Source of the DNA: Alteripontixanthobacter sp.
GTDB taxonomy: Bacteria; Pseudomonadota; Alphaproteobacteria; Sphingomonadales; Sphingomonadaceae
Length of the DNA: 64,000 nt
Reading direction: 5' to 3'
Assembly: GCA_039968605.1 (NCBI GenBank)
Contig: JBDVPM010000008.1
Coordinates: forward strand, 558,001-622,000
Position numbers and translations under genes: made by a program. Shown piece after piece: positions 17,913 to 28,049 of the stretch; the stretch's first letter is position 1, and every line of letters begins with the position of its first letter. Below the pieces are notes generated by a model. That model was not told the origin of the DNA. It saw only the letters and a list, made by a program, of their open reading frames with translations, and did not search any database.

Positions 17913-18022
17913 AACGCGCGAGTTAAGGAAAAATGGTCAACAACAGCCTAACGCTCGGCAAACCCCTAACCGGCGGGTCGGATGACTTGTGGCAGGCGGC
18001 GTGAAAGCCTAGACAACCGGCC

Positions 18023-18775
18023 ATGTCGGGTGAGCTACTGGATAATCGTGGACGCGGGGAAGGCGGGTGGTCCTTGCCGCCGATCCATCCCGAAGGCCGA
18101 CGTTTCGGACTGATTGCAACCGGTATCAGCCTGGCCGTGCTGCTGCTGACCGGATGGGACCTGATCGCATGGCCCATGCTGGTCGCTTCCGCGGGCGTTT
18201 TTGCCTTTTTCCGCGATCCGGAAAGGATCGTGCCGCAAGGCGACGATTTCATCATTTCACCTGCCGATGGGATCATTTCCCAGATCATGGACTTGGAACC
18301 GCCGCGCGAATTGCAGGGGATCGATGGCAACGGCCAGGCCGGTTTGCCGCCTGGTCCAGTTGTCCGGATCTCCATTTTCATGAGCGTGGTCGATGTGCAT
18401 ATAAACCGCGCACCGATTGGCGGTACGCTGCGGCGTCAGGCATATATTCCGGGCGAATTTATCAACGCGCAGCTGGACAAGGCGAGCGAGGTCAACGAGC
18501 GGCAGCATCTGCTGATCGAGCGGAGCGACGGATTGCAAATCGCCTTCACCCAGATCGCCGGATTGGTGGCGCGGCGGATCGTACCATTTGTGAAGCCGGG
18601 CGATTTGGTCGCCGCCGGGCAGCGTATCGGCCTGATACGCTTCGGTAGCCGGGTGGATGTCTATCTTCCGCCGCAAACCGCCCCGAAAGTGATCGTGGGG
18701 CAGAAAATGGTGGCCGGAGAGACGGTTATCGCCGAGATAGGGCAATCTGAATTGCTGGAAGGTATTGCCCTGTGA
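18023..18775 (+). CDS. psd: Phosphatidylserine decarboxylase proenzyme
   Basis: Makes phosphatidylethanolamine from phosphatidylserine; self-cleaves to a pyruvoyl enzyme. The 250-aa product is of the short class, with one or two membrane segments (about 32-65), [37 protein letters not shown], and the cleavage site Gly208-Ser209 in [12 protein letters not shown]. Its TGA overlaps the GTG start of pssA, the next enzyme up the pathway, so both steps are coupled. Confidence 0.95.
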   Translation: MSGELLDNRGRGEGGWSLPPIHPEGRRFGLIATGISLAVLLLTGWDLIAWPMLVASAGVFAFFRDPERIVPQGDDFIISPADGIISQIMDLEPPRELQGIDGNGQAGLPPGPVVRISIFMSVVDVHINRAPIGGTLRRQAYIPGEFINAQLDKASEVNERQHLLIERSDGLQIAFTQIAGLVARRIVPFVKPGDLVAAGQRIGLIRFGSRVDVYLPPQTAPKVIVGQKMVAGETVIAEIGQSELLEGIAL

Positions 18776-19605
18776 GGGACGGTTTTGAAGACGATCGCGG
18801 CCGCTTGGGCCCGAAATCTGCCGAGGGCGAGCCCGAGGCGACACGCCGGGGCGGGCGCGGGCTGGCCATGCGGGCGGTTTTGCCCAATGCCATAACCGCT
18901 GCCGCGCTGTGTTCCGGCCTGACGGGTGTACGCTTTGCCATCGGGGGCGATTGGGCCTTCGCCATATTCGCGGTGATCCTTGCCGGTGTGCTCGACGGGA
19001 TCGATGGACGCATTGCTCGGCTCCTCAAGGCGCAATCGCGCTTCGGGGCGGAGCTCGACAGTCTCGCCGATTCGCTCAGCTTCGGGATGGCGCCGGCCCT
19101 GATTGCCTATCTGTGGTCGCTTCAGGATCTGCCGCGTTTCGGATGGTTCGCCAGCCTGGCCTTCGCAATCGCCTGCGCGCTGCGGCTCGCGCGGTTCAAT
19201 GCCCAGATCGACACGGACGAACAGCCGCATAAATCGGCAGGCTTCCTGACCGGAATTCCCGCCCCGGTTGGTGCGGGGCTGGCCTTTCTGCCGTTTTACC
19301 TATGGATGGCGACTGGCGAGGAATGGCTGCGCGATCCGTTGATCATGGCGCCCTGGATGGCGCTGATCGCGTTTCTGATGATTTCGAACATCGCCACGCT
19401 TAGCTGGAACGCCATCCGTCCACGCCGCAATGTTCGACTGGAGCTGATCGCCGGTGTCGGCCTGCTGTTCGCAGCCTTGCTGATGGAGCCCTGGTGGGCG
19501 CTAACCGCAATCAGTGTCGGCTATCTATTGCTGATGCCATGGGGAATGGTGCGATATGCCCGGATCAAGCGGCAGCGGCGAGCGGAGCAGCCGGGCGCCG
19601 CGTAA
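18772..19605 (+). CDS. pssA: CDP-diacylglycerol--serine O-phosphatidyltransferase
   Basis: Integral membrane CDP-alcohol phosphotransferase making phosphatidylserine. It starts at GTG 18772 within the psd stop (GTGA) and is 277 aa. The family motif D-G-x2-A-R-x8-G-x3-D-x3-D is exact: D78-G79, A82-R83, G92, D96, D100. About eight hydrophobic segments follow. The start of the gene encodes a charged, non-conserved 30-residue stretch. The 3' end overlaps a small opposite-strand ORF by 41 bases. Confidence 0.95.
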   Translation: MRDGFEDDRGRLGPKSAEGEPEATRRGGRGLAMRAVLPNAITAAALCSGLTGVRFAIGGDWAFAIFAVILAGVLDGIDGRIARLLKAQSRFGAELDSLADSLSFGMAPALIAYLWSLQDLPRFGWFASLAFAIACALRLARFNAQIDTDEQPHKSAGFLTGIPAPVGAGLAFLPFYLWMATGEEWLRDPLIMAPWMALIAFLMISNIATLSWNAIRPRRNVRLELIAGVGLLFAALLMEPWWALTAISVGYLLLMPWGMVRYARIKRQRRAEQPGAA

Positions 19606-19831
19606 GTTCCCGGCGGGCTGACACGCGCGAACCGGAATGTATCGCAGCAGCGGGAGCAAGTTCGATATCGTCGATCCGGTCGACCCGCGTGACGGTGACC
19701 GCGCCGCTCATCACGCGGTTTTCGGCCCGCAACCTCTGCGCGATCCGCTTACCCCGCAACGCACTGTCGGCGAGAACCGCTGCAACCAGAATTGCCGTGG
19801 AAACGAATAGCAGGAAAATCAGGCCAGTCAT
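19565..19831 (-). CDS. Small putative membrane protein, unknown function
   Basis: An 88-aa reading frame whose N-terminus is a good transmembrane anchor (MTGLIFLLFVSTAILVAAVL) followed by a basic stretch (ALRGKRIAQRLRAENRV). Most of it lies outside pssA, where the frame shows normal codon choice, and only the Ala/Arg-rich tail overlaps pssA antisense. I do not recognise a family. It could be a genuine single-pass protein; a chance ORF remains possible. Confidence 0.45.
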   Translation of the reverse strand: MTGLIFLLFVSTAILVAAVLADSALRGKRIAQRLRAENRVMSGAVTVTRVDRIDDIELAPAAAIHSGSRVSARRELTRRPAAPLAAAA

Positions 19832-20200
19832 CGCATTGATCGCTTTCTTGTCCGATCCACAACCCTGTTGACGGATTGTGGATAAGTATGAAAAACATCG
19901 ATATCCGGATTGGTTCCGGCTAGAAGCCCTGTGTTCTCTATTTGTTCCGGTGCGTCAAGCGATTTATGGCATTTGGTGCGATAAATCGTTGTGTCTGGTC
20001 GTTCGATTGAGGGTGGATTTTTCCTCAAGTCGCCGCTAAGTCGCCGCTGCTTGGCAACGAATCCTGCGTTCTGCAGTGTTCCTGCCAGGCAAATTCACAT
20101 GGAAAGCACGCACATACCGGTGCCTGCAGCGGGTAAGGGGCGAAAGCCTTGCCGCACGGGTTCCCCGCTTTCCAGAGGAACAACCGGAAGGAATTTTACT
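19832..20200 (+). promoter_or_regulatory. rpsB upstream region with three inverted repeats and a DnaA-box-like site
   Basis: No credible gene in these 369 bases. ATCCACAA (19855-19862) and TTGTGGAT (19876-19883) form a perfect inverted repeat; the right arm contains TGTGGATAA (19877-19885), an exact DnaA box on the minus strand. A second inverted repeat pairs AGCGATTTAT (19958-19967) with ATAAATCGTT (19981-19990), one G-T pair, 13-base loop. A third hairpin pairs 20129-20138 with 20147-20155 with one bulged G, close before the rpsB Shine-Dalgarno, and may belong to a ribosomal-protein leader. Confidence 0.4.
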
Positions 20201-20968
20201 ATGGCGGCACCTACCGTCACGATGCAGCAATTGATCGAGGCCGGATCGCATTTCGGCCACCAGACCCACCGCTGGAACCCGCGCATGAAGCCGTATATTT
20301 TCGGCGCGCGCAACGGTGTCCATATTATCGACCTGTCGCAGACGGTGCCCCTGATGGCCCGCGCTCTGGATTTCGTCGCCTCCACCGCGCGCAGCGGCGG
20401 CAAGGTGCTGTTCGTCGGAACTAAGCGCCAGGCGCAGCAGCCGATTGCCGAAGCGGCCCGCGCAAGCGGCCAGCACTTCGTCAACCATCGCTGGCTGGGC
20501 GGCATGCTGACCAATTGGCAGACCATCAGCAACTCGATCAAGCGCCTCAAGAGCCTCGACGAGCAGCTGGCTGGCGAAATGACCGGCCTGACCAAGAAAG
20601 AAACGCTCCAGCTGACGCGCGAGCGGGACAAGCTGGAACTGTCGCTCGGCGGTATCCGCGAAATGGGCGGTATTCCGGACGTGATGTTCGTGATCGATGC
20701 CAACAAGGAAGATCTGGCGATCAAGGAAGCCAATGTTCTCGGCATTCCCGTGGTCGCGGTGCTCGACACCAATGTCGATCCGAGCGGCATCGCGTTCCCG
20801 ATTCCCGGCAATGACGATGCGGCCCGCGCCGTGCGCCTTTATTGCGATGCGGTTGCCCAGGCGGCAACGCGGGGCGGCGGCGAAGCTGCCGGTGCCGATA
20901 TTGGCGATATGGAAGCTCCGCCAGCCGAAACAGTGTCCAGCGAACCGGCTGCCGAAGCCACCGCTTAA
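20201..20968 (+). CDS. rpsB: 30S ribosomal protein S2
   Basis: Small-subunit protein, 255 aa. The ATG at 20201 follows GGAAGGA with normal spacing and the product begins with the S2 hallmark region ([20 protein letters not shown]). Further family landmarks are [22 protein letters not shown] and [13 protein letters not shown]. The C-terminal about 25 residues are Ala/Glu-rich. The pairing with tsf (111-base gap) is near universal in bacteria. Confidence 0.98.
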   Translation: MAAPTVTMQQLIEAGSHFGHQTHRWNPRMKPYIFGARNGVHIIDLSQTVPLMARALDFVASTARSGGKVLFVGTKRQAQQPIAEAARASGQHFVNHRWLGGMLTNWQTISNSIKRLKSLDEQLAGEMTGLTKKETLQLTRERDKLELSLGGIREMGGIPDVMFVIDANKEDLAIKEANVLGIPVVAVLDTNVDPSGIAFPIPGNDDAARAVRLYCDAVAQAATRGGGEAAGADIGDMEAPPAETVSSEPAAEATA

Positions 20969-21079
20969 TTCACGAGCCGCGCCTGCAATACCCGGCGCGG
21001 GAAATCACTGAAACACGCGCCCCGATCCGCCTTTTCCGGCAGGTCGGGGCCGCGACCTTAATTACGAAGGACCAGACAC

Positions 21080-22006
21080 ATGGCCAATTACACGATCGCC
21101 GATGTGAAGACCCTGCGCGAGAAAACCGGCGCCGGCATGATGGACGCCAAGAAGGCGCTCGAAGCTGCCGATGGCGATATCGAAGCCGCAGTCGATGCAT
21201 TGCGCGCCAAGGGCCTTGCCACTGCGCAGAAGAAGTCCAGCCGGACCGCCGCCGAAGGGCTGGTGGGTGTTGCCGTCGAAGGAACGAAGGGCACCGCGCT
21301 GGAAGTGAACAGCGAAACCGATTTCGTTGCCAAGAACGATCAGTTCCAGGATTTCGTGCGGCACGCCACGCAGGTCGCTCTCTCTCTGGACAGCGACGAT
21401 GTCGAAGCGTTGAAAGCTGCCGATTACCCCAGCGGCGGCACCGTGTCCGACAAGCTGACCGACAATGTCGCGACCATCGGTGAAAACCAGCAGCTGCGCC
21501 GGATGAAAACCGTCAGCGTGTCGAACGGCGTGGTTGTGCCTTATGTCCACAATGCCGCCGCCCCGAACCTCGGCAAGATCGGCGTTCTGGTCGCGCTGGA
21601 AAGCGAAGCCGGCGCGGACGTGCTCGAACCGCTGGGCAAGCAATTGGCGATGCACATTGCTGCCGCTTTCCCGCAGGCTCTCGACGCCGACAGCCTCGAT
21701 GCCGAAGTGATCGAGCGCGAGCGCGCAATCGCCCAGGAAAAGGCAGCCGAAAGCGGCAAGCCGGAGAACGTGCAGGAAAAGATGGTCGAAGGCGCGGTGA
21801 AGAAATTCGCCAAGGAAAACGCCCTGCTGAGCCAGCTTTTCGTGATCGACAACAAGACGCCGATTGCCGACGTCGTTGCCAAGGCAGGCAAGGATGCCGG
21901 CAGCGAAATCGTGCTGAAGGATTATGTCCGCTTCCAGCTCGGCGAAGGCATCGAGAAAAAGGAAGAGGATTTCGCGGCGGAAGTCGCCGCGGCCGTCGGC
22001 GGCTGA
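21080..22006 (+). CDS. tsf: Translation elongation factor Ts
   Basis: Nucleotide exchange factor for EF-Tu, 308 aa. The N-terminal UBA-like domain contains [16 protein letters not shown], and the core has the conserved [14 protein letters not shown]. It is followed by a strong hairpin that ends transcription before the convergent metallophosphoesterase gene, so pyrH and later genes need their own promoter. Confidence 0.98.
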   Translation: MANYTIADVKTLREKTGAGMMDAKKALEAADGDIEAAVDALRAKGLATAQKKSSRTAAEGLVGVAVEGTKGTALEVNSETDFVAKNDQFQDFVRHATQVALSLDSDDVEALKAADYPSGGTVSDKLTDNVATIGENQQLRRMKTVSVSNGVVVPYVHNAAAPNLGKIGVLVALESEAGADVLEPLGKQLAMHIAAAFPQALDADSLDAEVIERERAIAQEKAAESGKPENVQEKMVEGAVKKFAKENALLSQLFVIDNKTPIADVVAKAGKDAGSEIVLKDYVRFQLGEGIEKKEEDFAAEVAAAVGG

Positions 22007-22039
22007 TTTCCTCGCTTATTGCAAAAATTTGAAAATTGG

Positions 22040-22073
22040 CGGCCGTCGGAGCAAGTTATTGTTCCGGCGGCCG
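22040..22073. terminator. Bidirectional terminator between tsf and metallophosphoesterase gene
   Basis: A 15-bp stem (22040-22054 with 22059-22073, two G-U pairs) closes a GTTA tetraloop. A-rich sequence lies on the left (AAAAATTTGAAAATT) and T-rich sequence on the right, so it can terminate both converging genes. The TAA stop of the minus-strand gene is in the loop (22056-22058). Confidence 0.8.
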
Positions 22074-22910
22074 TATTTCTATCAGCCAGATGGTTGGCTG
22101 GGTGAATAACCGCACCGGGATCAGACTGGTGCCAAGGCCAGGGCCGACCACCAGCACCTTGCCATCCTCGTCCACCCGGCCGCAGCCATAGCGGTCGCCA
22201 TGCTCGGAAAGATGCGCAGGCGCTCCGCCCCACGGATAGGCGATTTGTCCGCAGTGCGTGTGCCCCGCCAGCATCAGACCCGCCGATTGCGGCACATCGG
22301 GAAACGGGTCGGGGCTGTGGCTGAGGATCATCCGGGCACCCTTCTGTGCGTTCATTGCCGCCAAGGTCGCGGGCAAGTCGGCGCGGCCGGTATAGGCATC
22401 GTCCAGTCCGCCGATCGACAGCGGGCCAAATGTCGCGGCGTTGTTCACGAGTAGCGTGATGCCTGCCTCGTCCAATTGCTCGGCCAAGCCCGGCATGTCG
22501 AACCAGTGGTCGTGATTGCCCGGAACCGCGACCACGCCGAGCGGCGCCGATAGCTGGGCGAGGGGCGCAACAATCTCCTCCGGCGCGTAGATATGCGTTG
22601 CGGTGCGCTTGTCGCTCACCAGATCGCCTGCGATTGCCACGAGGTCGGGCGCCAACGCGTTAATCTGCTCGACGATCCGCGCGAGCCGTTCCGGCGGCAT
22701 ATCCGGCCCGGCGACATGAATATCGGAGATTAGCGCGATCGTCAGCGGCTCGGTACCGCGATGCAAGTCCCGCAGGGGCACGCTCGTCCGCTGGATCACC
22801 GGATCGCGCATGGTGTCGTGCCAGGCCTTTGCACCAAGCGTTAATAACCCCAGCGAGGCGGCCAGGATTATCCAGCGCCAGCGTATACGTTCTATCCGCA
22901 GGTTCTCCAT
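22056..22910 (-). CDS. Membrane-anchored metallophosphoesterase (YkuE/YaeI type)
   Basis: Calcineurin-like phosphoesterase of 284 aa with an N-terminal membrane anchor (about 13-27). All metal-binding motifs are present: SDIH (62-65), GD (95-96), GNHDH (131-135), then LSHSP and GHTHCGQ. Members of this group act on phospholipids or UDP-sugar lipids at the membrane; the substrate here is unknown. With the MBL-fold gene behind it, it forms an opposite-strand pair inserted between tsf and pyrH. Confidence 0.85.
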   Translation of the reverse strand: MENLRIERIRWRWIILAASLGLLTLGAKAWHDTMRDPVIQRTSVPLRDLHRGTEPLTIALISDIHVAGPDMPPERLARIVEQINALAPDLVAIAGDLVSDKRTATHIYAPEEIVAPLAQLSAPLGVVAVPGNHDHWFDMPGLAEQLDEAGITLLVNNAATFGPLSIGGLDDAYTGRADLPATLAAMNAQKGARMILSHSPDPFPDVPQSAGLMLAGHTHCGQIAYPWGGAPAHLSEHGDRYGCGRVDEDGKVLVVGPGLGTSLIPVRLFTQPTIWLIEIRPPEQ

Positions 22911-22933
22911 ACGCTTTGCCTAGCGCCCCGCGC

Positions 22934-24001
22934 CTAAAGCGCCACGTCCCGCTCGATCGCATCCGAGTCCGGTGGCAGCGAAAAGATCATACCGTCCTCT
23001 CCCACCACGATGTGGCCGTCGAAATTGTCGGCTGCATCGCCCAGAAAGGCTGGGTAGAGCAGGCTGCTTGGCAATGGCGGCACGAGGTGTGAGAGCACCA
23101 GCATATCGACACCAGCAGTCTGCGCGCTGACGGCGGCTTCCTCGGGCGATGCGTGATAGTCGAGGATATCGCGCGTGATTGTGGCAGTGTGGACCTGCCC
23201 TGCGTTTTCAAGCGCCCTGGTCATGGACGCGACCAGGCGCGGCTGAAGAGCGTCGTGGACCAGAATGTCTGCACCTTGCGCGGCCCGTTCAAGATCGGGC
23301 GTGCGCGCTGCATCGCCGCTGATCACGATCGAGCGGCCTTGGTAATCGAAACGATAGCCGACCGCCGGACGCACAGGATCGTGATCGACACCGAAGGCTG
23401 TGATGGTCAGCCCATCCCGCTCCAGCACGGTGATGGGCTTATCGCCGAGGGCAAACGGCTGGGCACGCGCGCCGCCACCGGTCGCAGGCACGATATCGGT
23501 CCCGTGATGGGCGATGCGATATTCCATGTCCGTCGCGTAAAAGGCGTTGAAACCGTCGATGACAGCTTCAACTCCCTCTGGCCCATGAACCGGAAGCGGT
23601 GATGTGGCCGTTCCCATGGTCCAATAAAGCAAGGCCAATGGTCCCAGCCCGTCGATGTGATCGGAGTGGAAATGCGTCAGCAGCACACCGTCGATCCCGG
23701 CAATGTCCATCTGCATCAGGTTGAGATTGCGCGCACCGCCTTCGCCGGTATCGACGATAAAGGATTGGTCGCCGGCCACTATCAAATTGCAGGGTCCTGC
23801 GCGGCTGGGGTTGGGAAGGGGGGAGCCGGTGCCGCATAAAACCAGGTGAAGGCCGTCGCCGAACTCGGGCCCGTCACCCGCAAAGCGCGCTGCCGCGGCC
23901 CGCTCGAATAAGAACTCGCCAATCTGGCGTTGCAAGGCGAAGGCTGCGGCCAGCGCAACAACAAGAAGCAGCAGCAACCCTACTCCGATCCGCTTCACCA
24001 T
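22934..24001 (-). CDS. MBL-fold metallohydrolase, RNase Z-like, membrane-anchored or secreted
   Basis: Metallo-beta-lactamase fold hydrolase of 355 aa. The start at 24001 follows AAGGGGAA. An N-terminal hydrophobic segment (about 5-22) anchors or exports it. The zinc motif [12 protein letters not shown] has H110, H112, D114 and H115; [11 protein letters not shown] and LSHLVPP complete the site. Sequence order [16 protein letters not shown] resembles the RNase Z/arylsulfatase branch, but an exported form argues against tRNA processing. The same frame stays open far upstream, antisense to pyrH, frr and uppS; that part is not coding. Confidence 0.82.
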   Translation of the reverse strand: MVKRIGVGLLLLLVVALAAAFALQRQIGEFLFERAAAARFAGDGPEFGDGLHLVLCGTGSPLPNPSRAGPCNLIVAGDQSFIVDTGEGGARNLNLMQMDIAGIDGVLLTHFHSDHIDGLGPLALLYWTMGTATSPLPVHGPEGVEAVIDGFNAFYATDMEYRIAHHGTDIVPATGGGARAQPFALGDKPITVLERDGLTITAFGVDHDPVRPAVGYRFDYQGRSIVISGDAARTPDLERAAQGADILVHDALQPRLVASMTRALENAGQVHTATITRDILDYHASPEEAAVSAQTAGVDMLVLSHLVPPLPSSLLYPAFLGDAADNFDGHIVVGEDGMIFSLPPDSDAIERDVAL

Positions 24002-24085
24002 TGCTATTCCCCTTTCCCTTTGCGCGTGTCTGCCCTTGTGGCTAAGAGCGTCGCGACGCCTGAACCGACCGGAACCCTCTGCCAC

Positions 24086-24805
24086 ATGCCAGCTCCGACT
24101 TACAAACGTGTCCTGCTCAAGCTTTCGGGCGAGGTGCTGATGGGTGGGCAGGAGTTCGGCATCGATCCGGGCTTCGTGATGGAACTGGCGAAGGAAGTGA
24201 AGGCCGCTCAGGAAACCGGGCTGGAGATTTGCCTGGTCATCGGCGGCGGCAATATCTTTCGCGGCATGGCGGGCGCGGCGCAGGGCATGGACCGTGCGCA
24301 GGCTGATTACATGGGCATGCTGGCCACGGTGATGAACGCGCTGGCAATGCAAAGCGCGCTGGAACAGATCGGCGTGCCCACCCGGGTCCAGTCCGCGATC
24401 GAGATGGACAAGGTTTGCGAACCGGTGATCCGCCGCCGCGCCGAACGGCATCTGGAAAAGGGCCGCGTGGTGATCTTCGCCGCCGGCGTCGGCGCGCCCT
24501 ATTTTACGACCGATAGCGGGGCCGCCTTGCGCGCCGCCGAAATGAAATGCGATGCGCTGTTGAAAGGCACCAGCGTAGATGGGGTCTATGATAGCGACCC
24601 CAAATCCAACCCGGGCGCAAAGCGTTTCGACACGGTGAGTTACGGCAAGGTGCTGGCAGATAATCTGCGGGTGATGGATGCCTCTGCCGTGGCATTGTGC
24701 CGCGACAACAATATACCGATCGTCGTGTTCTCGATCCGCGAGAAGGGCAATCTCGCCCGCGTTTTGATGGGTGAGGGCGTGAAGACGCTTGTTAAAGATC
24801 AATGA
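24086..24805 (+). CDS. pyrH: UMP kinase
   Basis: Phosphorylates UMP to UDP; amino-acid kinase fold, usually hexameric and regulated by GTP and UTP. The 239-aa length is typical. Markers are [12 protein letters not shown] at the N-terminus, [10 protein letters not shown], and [20 protein letters not shown]. The ATG at 24086 matches the family start; upstream in-frame codons run antisense through the MBL gene's promoter. It opens the run pyrH-frr-uppS-cdsA-dxr-rseP-bamA. Confidence 0.97.
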   Translation: MPAPTYKRVLLKLSGEVLMGGQEFGIDPGFVMELAKEVKAAQETGLEICLVIGGGNIFRGMAGAAQGMDRAQADYMGMLATVMNALAMQSALEQIGVPTRVQSAIEMDKVCEPVIRRRAERHLEKGRVVIFAAGVGAPYFTTDSGAALRAAEMKCDALLKGTSVDGVYDSDPKSNPGAKRFDTVSYGKVLADNLRVMDASAVALCRDNNIPIVVFSIREKGNLARVLMGEGVKTLVKDQ

Positions 24806-24835
24806 TAGATCAGTGAGAGGGTAGCGAGACCGATT

Positions 24836-25393
24836 ATGGCAAAATACGACAAGGCCGATATCGAACGGCGGATGAGCGGCGCGGTGGACAGTTTGAAGGG
24901 CGATCTGTCCGGCTTGCGCACGGGGCGCGCCAATACGACGCTGCTCGATCCAGTGCAGGTCGAGGTATACGGCGCGATGATGCCGCTGAACCAGGTGGCC
25001 ACCGTATCCGCGCCGGAACCGCGCATGCTCAGCGTGCAGGTTTGGGACAAGGGCAATGTCAGCGCGGTCGAAAAGGGCATTGCTCATGCCAATCTCGGGC
25101 TCAACCCGATGCAGGATGGGCAGACTTTGCGCATCCCGATGCCCGACCTGACCGAGGAACGCCGCAAGGAACTGGCCAAGGTAGCGGGCAAATACGCCGA
25201 AGATGCAAAGATCGCGATCCGCAATGTGCGCCGCGACGGTATGGAATGCCTCAAGGCGGACGAGAAATCCAAGGATATTTCCGAGGACGAGCGCAAGCGT
25301 GCCGAGGACGAAGTCCAGAAGCTGACCGACAAATATGTCGCCGAAGCCGACGATGCGGCGACCGCGAAGGAAAAGGAAATCCTGACCCAGTGA
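24836..25393 (+). CDS. frr: Ribosome recycling factor
   Basis: Splits post-termination ribosomes with EF-G. It is 185 aa, the standard length, all-helical coiled-coil domain with a beta domain inserted. Conserved segments are [37 protein letters not shown] and [17 protein letters not shown]. It lies 30 bases after pyrH. Confidence 0.97.
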   Translation: MAKYDKADIERRMSGAVDSLKGDLSGLRTGRANTTLLDPVQVEVYGAMMPLNQVATVSAPEPRMLSVQVWDKGNVSAVEKGIAHANLGLNPMQDGQTLRIPMPDLTEERRKELAKVAGKYAEDAKIAIRNVRRDGMECLKADEKSKDISEDERKRAEDEVQKLTDKYVAEADDAATAKEKEILTQ

Positions 25394-25432
25394 AGGTGGC
25401 GCCAGCCACTTTCCTGACAGGGATACTCCGCC

Positions 25433-26110
25433 ATGTCCGATAACAGCGCCCGGCATGTCGCCATCATCATGGATGGCAATGGCCGCTGGGCCAAGCGGCG
25501 CGGCCTGCCGCGCGTGATGGGTCACCGCAAGGGCGTTGAGGCGGTGCGCGAACTGGTGCGCAATGTGCAGGGAATGGGGCTGGAATGTCTCACGCTCTAC
25601 GCCTTCAGCAGCGAGAATTGGAAGCGGCCGGACGAGGAGGTGGACGATCTGATGGGGCTGATGCGGCGCTTCATCAAATCGGACTTGCCGGAATTCGTCG
25701 CCAATGACGTGCGCCTGAAAATTATCGGCGATTGGCAAGGACTTGCACCCGATATCGTCGAAATGCTCAAAGATGCGCTGGAGCAAACCGCAAAAGGCAG
25801 CAACACGCTGGCAGTGGCGCTGAATTACGGCTCGCAAGACGAGATTGCGCGTGCGGCGGCGCTTGCCGCGCAGGCCGGCGAGGTGTCGGCCGAAACCATC
25901 GCGGCACATCTCGACACGGCCGATTTGCCGCCGCTCGACCTGCTGATCCGCACCAGCGGCGAAATACGGCTGTCCAATTTTCTGCTATGGCAGTCGGCCT
26001 ATGCCGAGATGATGTTTGTCGATACGCTGTGGCCCGATTTTACGCCGGGCCATTTGCAGGATGCGCTCGATGGGTTTGCACGAAGGGAGCGGCGCTTTGG
26101 CGGAAGATAG
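25433..26110 (+). CDS. uppS: Undecaprenyl diphosphate synthase (isoprenyl transferase)
   Basis: Cis-prenyltransferase making the C55 lipid carrier for peptidoglycan and the surface glycan encoded further on. The 225-aa product carries [17 protein letters not shown] with the Mg-binding D14, then [11 protein letters not shown] and [20 protein letters not shown] at the C-terminus. Its 3' end overlaps the likely cdsA start by 14 bases. Confidence 0.96.
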   Translation: MSDNSARHVAIIMDGNGRWAKRRGLPRVMGHRKGVEAVRELVRNVQGMGLECLTLYAFSSENWKRPDEEVDDLMGLMRRFIKSDLPEFVANDVRLKIIGDWQGLAPDIVEMLKDALEQTAKGSNTLAVALNYGSQDEIARAAALAAQAGEVSAETIAAHLDTADLPPLDLLIRTSGEIRLSNFLLWQSAYAEMMFVDTLWPDFTPGHLQDALDGFARRERRFGGR

Positions 26111-26897
26111 TTCCGAATTGCTGGGAGAGCCGCAGGGCGCGGATGTCGCCGCCGGCCAACAGCGCGGCCGCAAGCGTGACCGTATGAAGCGCGCGGTGGG
26201 CGGGCCGCTGCAAAAGGGTGTTTCGGATCTGGGCGTTCGCGCTGCTTCCGGCCTGGTGATGATCGCGATCCTCGTCACGGCGATCTGGCAGGGCGGTGCC
26301 GTGCTCGATGCGCTGTTCACCATCGTCGCCTTGGCGGCGCTGGTCGAATTCGTGCTGCTGGTGGTCAAGGCGACCGACAATGTCCCCTTCCGGCTCGCCG
26401 CGATCCTGGCAGGCGCAGTCTATATCGGCGTCGCCGCCGCGGTGCTGGTGGGGGCGGAGCTCTATTACCTCGTCGCGGCGCTGGGCGCGGTGATTGCCAC
26501 CGATACCGGCGCATATTTCTCCGGACGGACCATCGGCGGGCCCAAAATCGCTCCGAGTATCAGCCCCTCCAAGACCTGGGCGGGACTGCTCGGCGGGATG
26601 GTGATGAGCGCGCTGTGGATTGCCTGCGTGGTCGGTGCGTTCTTCTATCTGCAGGATTACAAGACGTTTGGCGAACTGTTCGAGGTCGCGGGCGACCAGC
26701 TGATCGGTGCCGCTTTGGTCGGCGCAGCTTTGGCTGTCGCGGCGCAGGCCGGGGATTTTTTCGAAAGCTGGCTAAAACGCCGGGCCGGGGTCAAGGATAG
26801 CTCCAGGCTTATCCCGGGGCATGGCGGCGTGCTGGACCGGGTGGACGGTATTTTGCCGGTGGCGTGGATTGTCGGCATTCTGGGCGCGTTGTTCTGA
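26097..26897 (+). CDS. cdsA: Phosphatidate cytidylyltransferase
   Basis: Makes CDP-diacylglycerol, the substrate of pssA. Signature: [12 protein letters not shown] followed near the C-terminus by [32 protein letters not shown]. Seven to eight membrane helices. The start is uncertain: TTG 26097 has AGGGAG at 26084-26089 at ideal spacing and gives 266 aa including a charged cytoplasmic lead; ATG 26184 would give a shorter protein starting just before the first helix. It overlaps dxr by one base (TGATG). Confidence 0.93.
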   Translation: MAEDSSELLGEPQGADVAAGQQRGRKRDRMKRAVGGPLQKGVSDLGVRAASGLVMIAILVTAIWQGGAVLDALFTIVALAALVEFVLLVVKATDNVPFRLAAILAGAVYIGVAAAVLVGAELYYLVAALGAVIATDTGAYFSGRTIGGPKIAPSISPSKTWAGLLGGMVMSALWIACVVGAFFYLQDYKTFGELFEVAGDQLIGAALVGAALAVAAQAGDFFESWLKRRAGVKDSSRLIPGHGGVLDRVDGILPVAWIVGILGALF

Positions 26898-28048
26898 TGC
26901 GCTCGATTTCCATCCTCGGTGCAACGGGATCGGTCGGCGCTTCGACGCTCGACCTGATCCGCCGTAATCGCGGCGAGTGGCGGGTGGTCGCGCTGACTGC
27001 GAATTCCAGCGCCGAGGAACTGGCCAGGCTGGCGCGCGAATTTGGGGCTGAGATCGCGGTAGTCGGTGACGAAACCTGCCTGGGTAAGCTGCGCGAAGCC
27101 TTGTCCGGCTCCGATATCGAAGCAGCTGGCGGGCCGGATGCCTTGTGCGAAGCGGCTGCTCGCCCGGTGGATTTGACAGTGGCCGCGATCGTCGGCTGCG
27201 CAGGGCTCGCCCCGACCATGGCGGCGATCGAACAGGGTGCCACGATCGCGCTGGCCAACAAGGAAGCGCTGGTCTCCGCAGGCGAAGTGATGACCGCTGC
27301 CGTGACCCGGCACGGGGCGACATTGCTACCGGTCGATAGCGAGCATAACGCGATCTTCCAGTGTCTTGCCGGGAGCGATCTGAGCGATGTCCGCCGGATC
27401 ACGCTGACCGCCAGCGGCGGCCCTTTGCGCAATTGGTCGGCAGAGCGACTGGCGGCCGTCACGCCGGCCGAAGCGGTGGCTCATCCCAACTGGGATATGG
27501 GCGCAAAAATCAGCGTCGATAGTGCGACCATGTTCAACAAGGGCCTCGAATTTATCGAGGCGCATCACCTGTTTCCCGTGGGGCTAAACCGTCTGCGCAT
27601 CGTGGTTCACCCGCAAAGCGTGATCCATTCGATGGTGGAATATCGCGACAATTCAACGCTGGCGCAGCTGGGCCCGTCGGATATGCGCGTTCCCATCGCA
27701 TCGTGCCTGGCCTGGCCGCGCCGGATGGACACGCCGTGCGAACCGCTCGATCTGCCGGCTTTGGGCGAACTGACGTTTTTCGCGCCCGATGAAGACCGCT
27801 TCCCTGCCACGCGCATCGCTCGGGAGGCGGCGCAGGCCGGCGGCGCGGCACCTGCGGTGATGAATGCCGCCAATGAGGTGGCGGTTGCCGCGTTCCTGGC
27901 GGGTAACATGGCGTTCACGCGCATTGCTTTAGTGGTCGAAGAGACGCTCAACAATTACACGCCCGATGCGCCCCAATCGCTGGCCGATGTGCTTGCGGTG
28001 GATGGCGAAGCACGCGCATCGGCCGAAACCCTGCTGGAGACCGCCTGA
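26897..28048 (+). CDS. dxr: 1-deoxy-D-xylulose-5-phosphate reductoisomerase
   Basis: Second enzyme of the MEP isoprenoid pathway, NADPH-dependent, feeding uppS. It has 383 aa. Visible are the Rossmann motif ILGATGSVGASTLDLI, ALANKEALVSAGE, LLPVDSEHNAIFQCL, TASGGPLRNW and WDMGAKISVDSATMFNKGLE. The ATG at 26897 shares a base with the cdsA stop. Confidence 0.97.
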   Translation: MRSISILGATGSVGASTLDLIRRNRGEWRVVALTANSSAEELARLAREFGAEIAVVGDETCLGKLREALSGSDIEAAGGPDALCEAAARPVDLTVAAIVGCAGLAPTMAAIEQGATIALANKEALVSAGEVMTAAVTRHGATLLPVDSEHNAIFQCLAGSDLSDVRRITLTASGGPLRNWSAERLAAVTPAEAVAHPNWDMGAKISVDSATMFNKGLEFIEAHHLFPVGLNRLRIVVHPQSVIHSMVEYRDNSTLAQLGPSDMRVPIASCLAWPRRMDTPCEPLDLPALGELTFFAPDEDRFPATRIAREAAQAGGAAPAVMNAANEVAVAAFLAGNMAFTRIALVVEETLNNYTPDAPQSLADVLAVDGEARASAETLLETA

Positions 28049-28049
28049 A

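Noticed and set aside
19855-19885. Chromosomal replication origin
   Set aside because: One exact DnaA box and one weak partner, no DnaA-box cluster, no long AT-rich unwinding region and no typical origin neighbours.
22934-25909. 991-aa open frame on the minus strand running through the MBL gene and antisense to pyrH, frr and uppS
   Set aside because: Only the first-described 355 codons (22934-24001) have a ribosome-binding site, membrane anchor and MBL motifs. The upstream part is a GC-driven open frame opposite three highly conserved genes.
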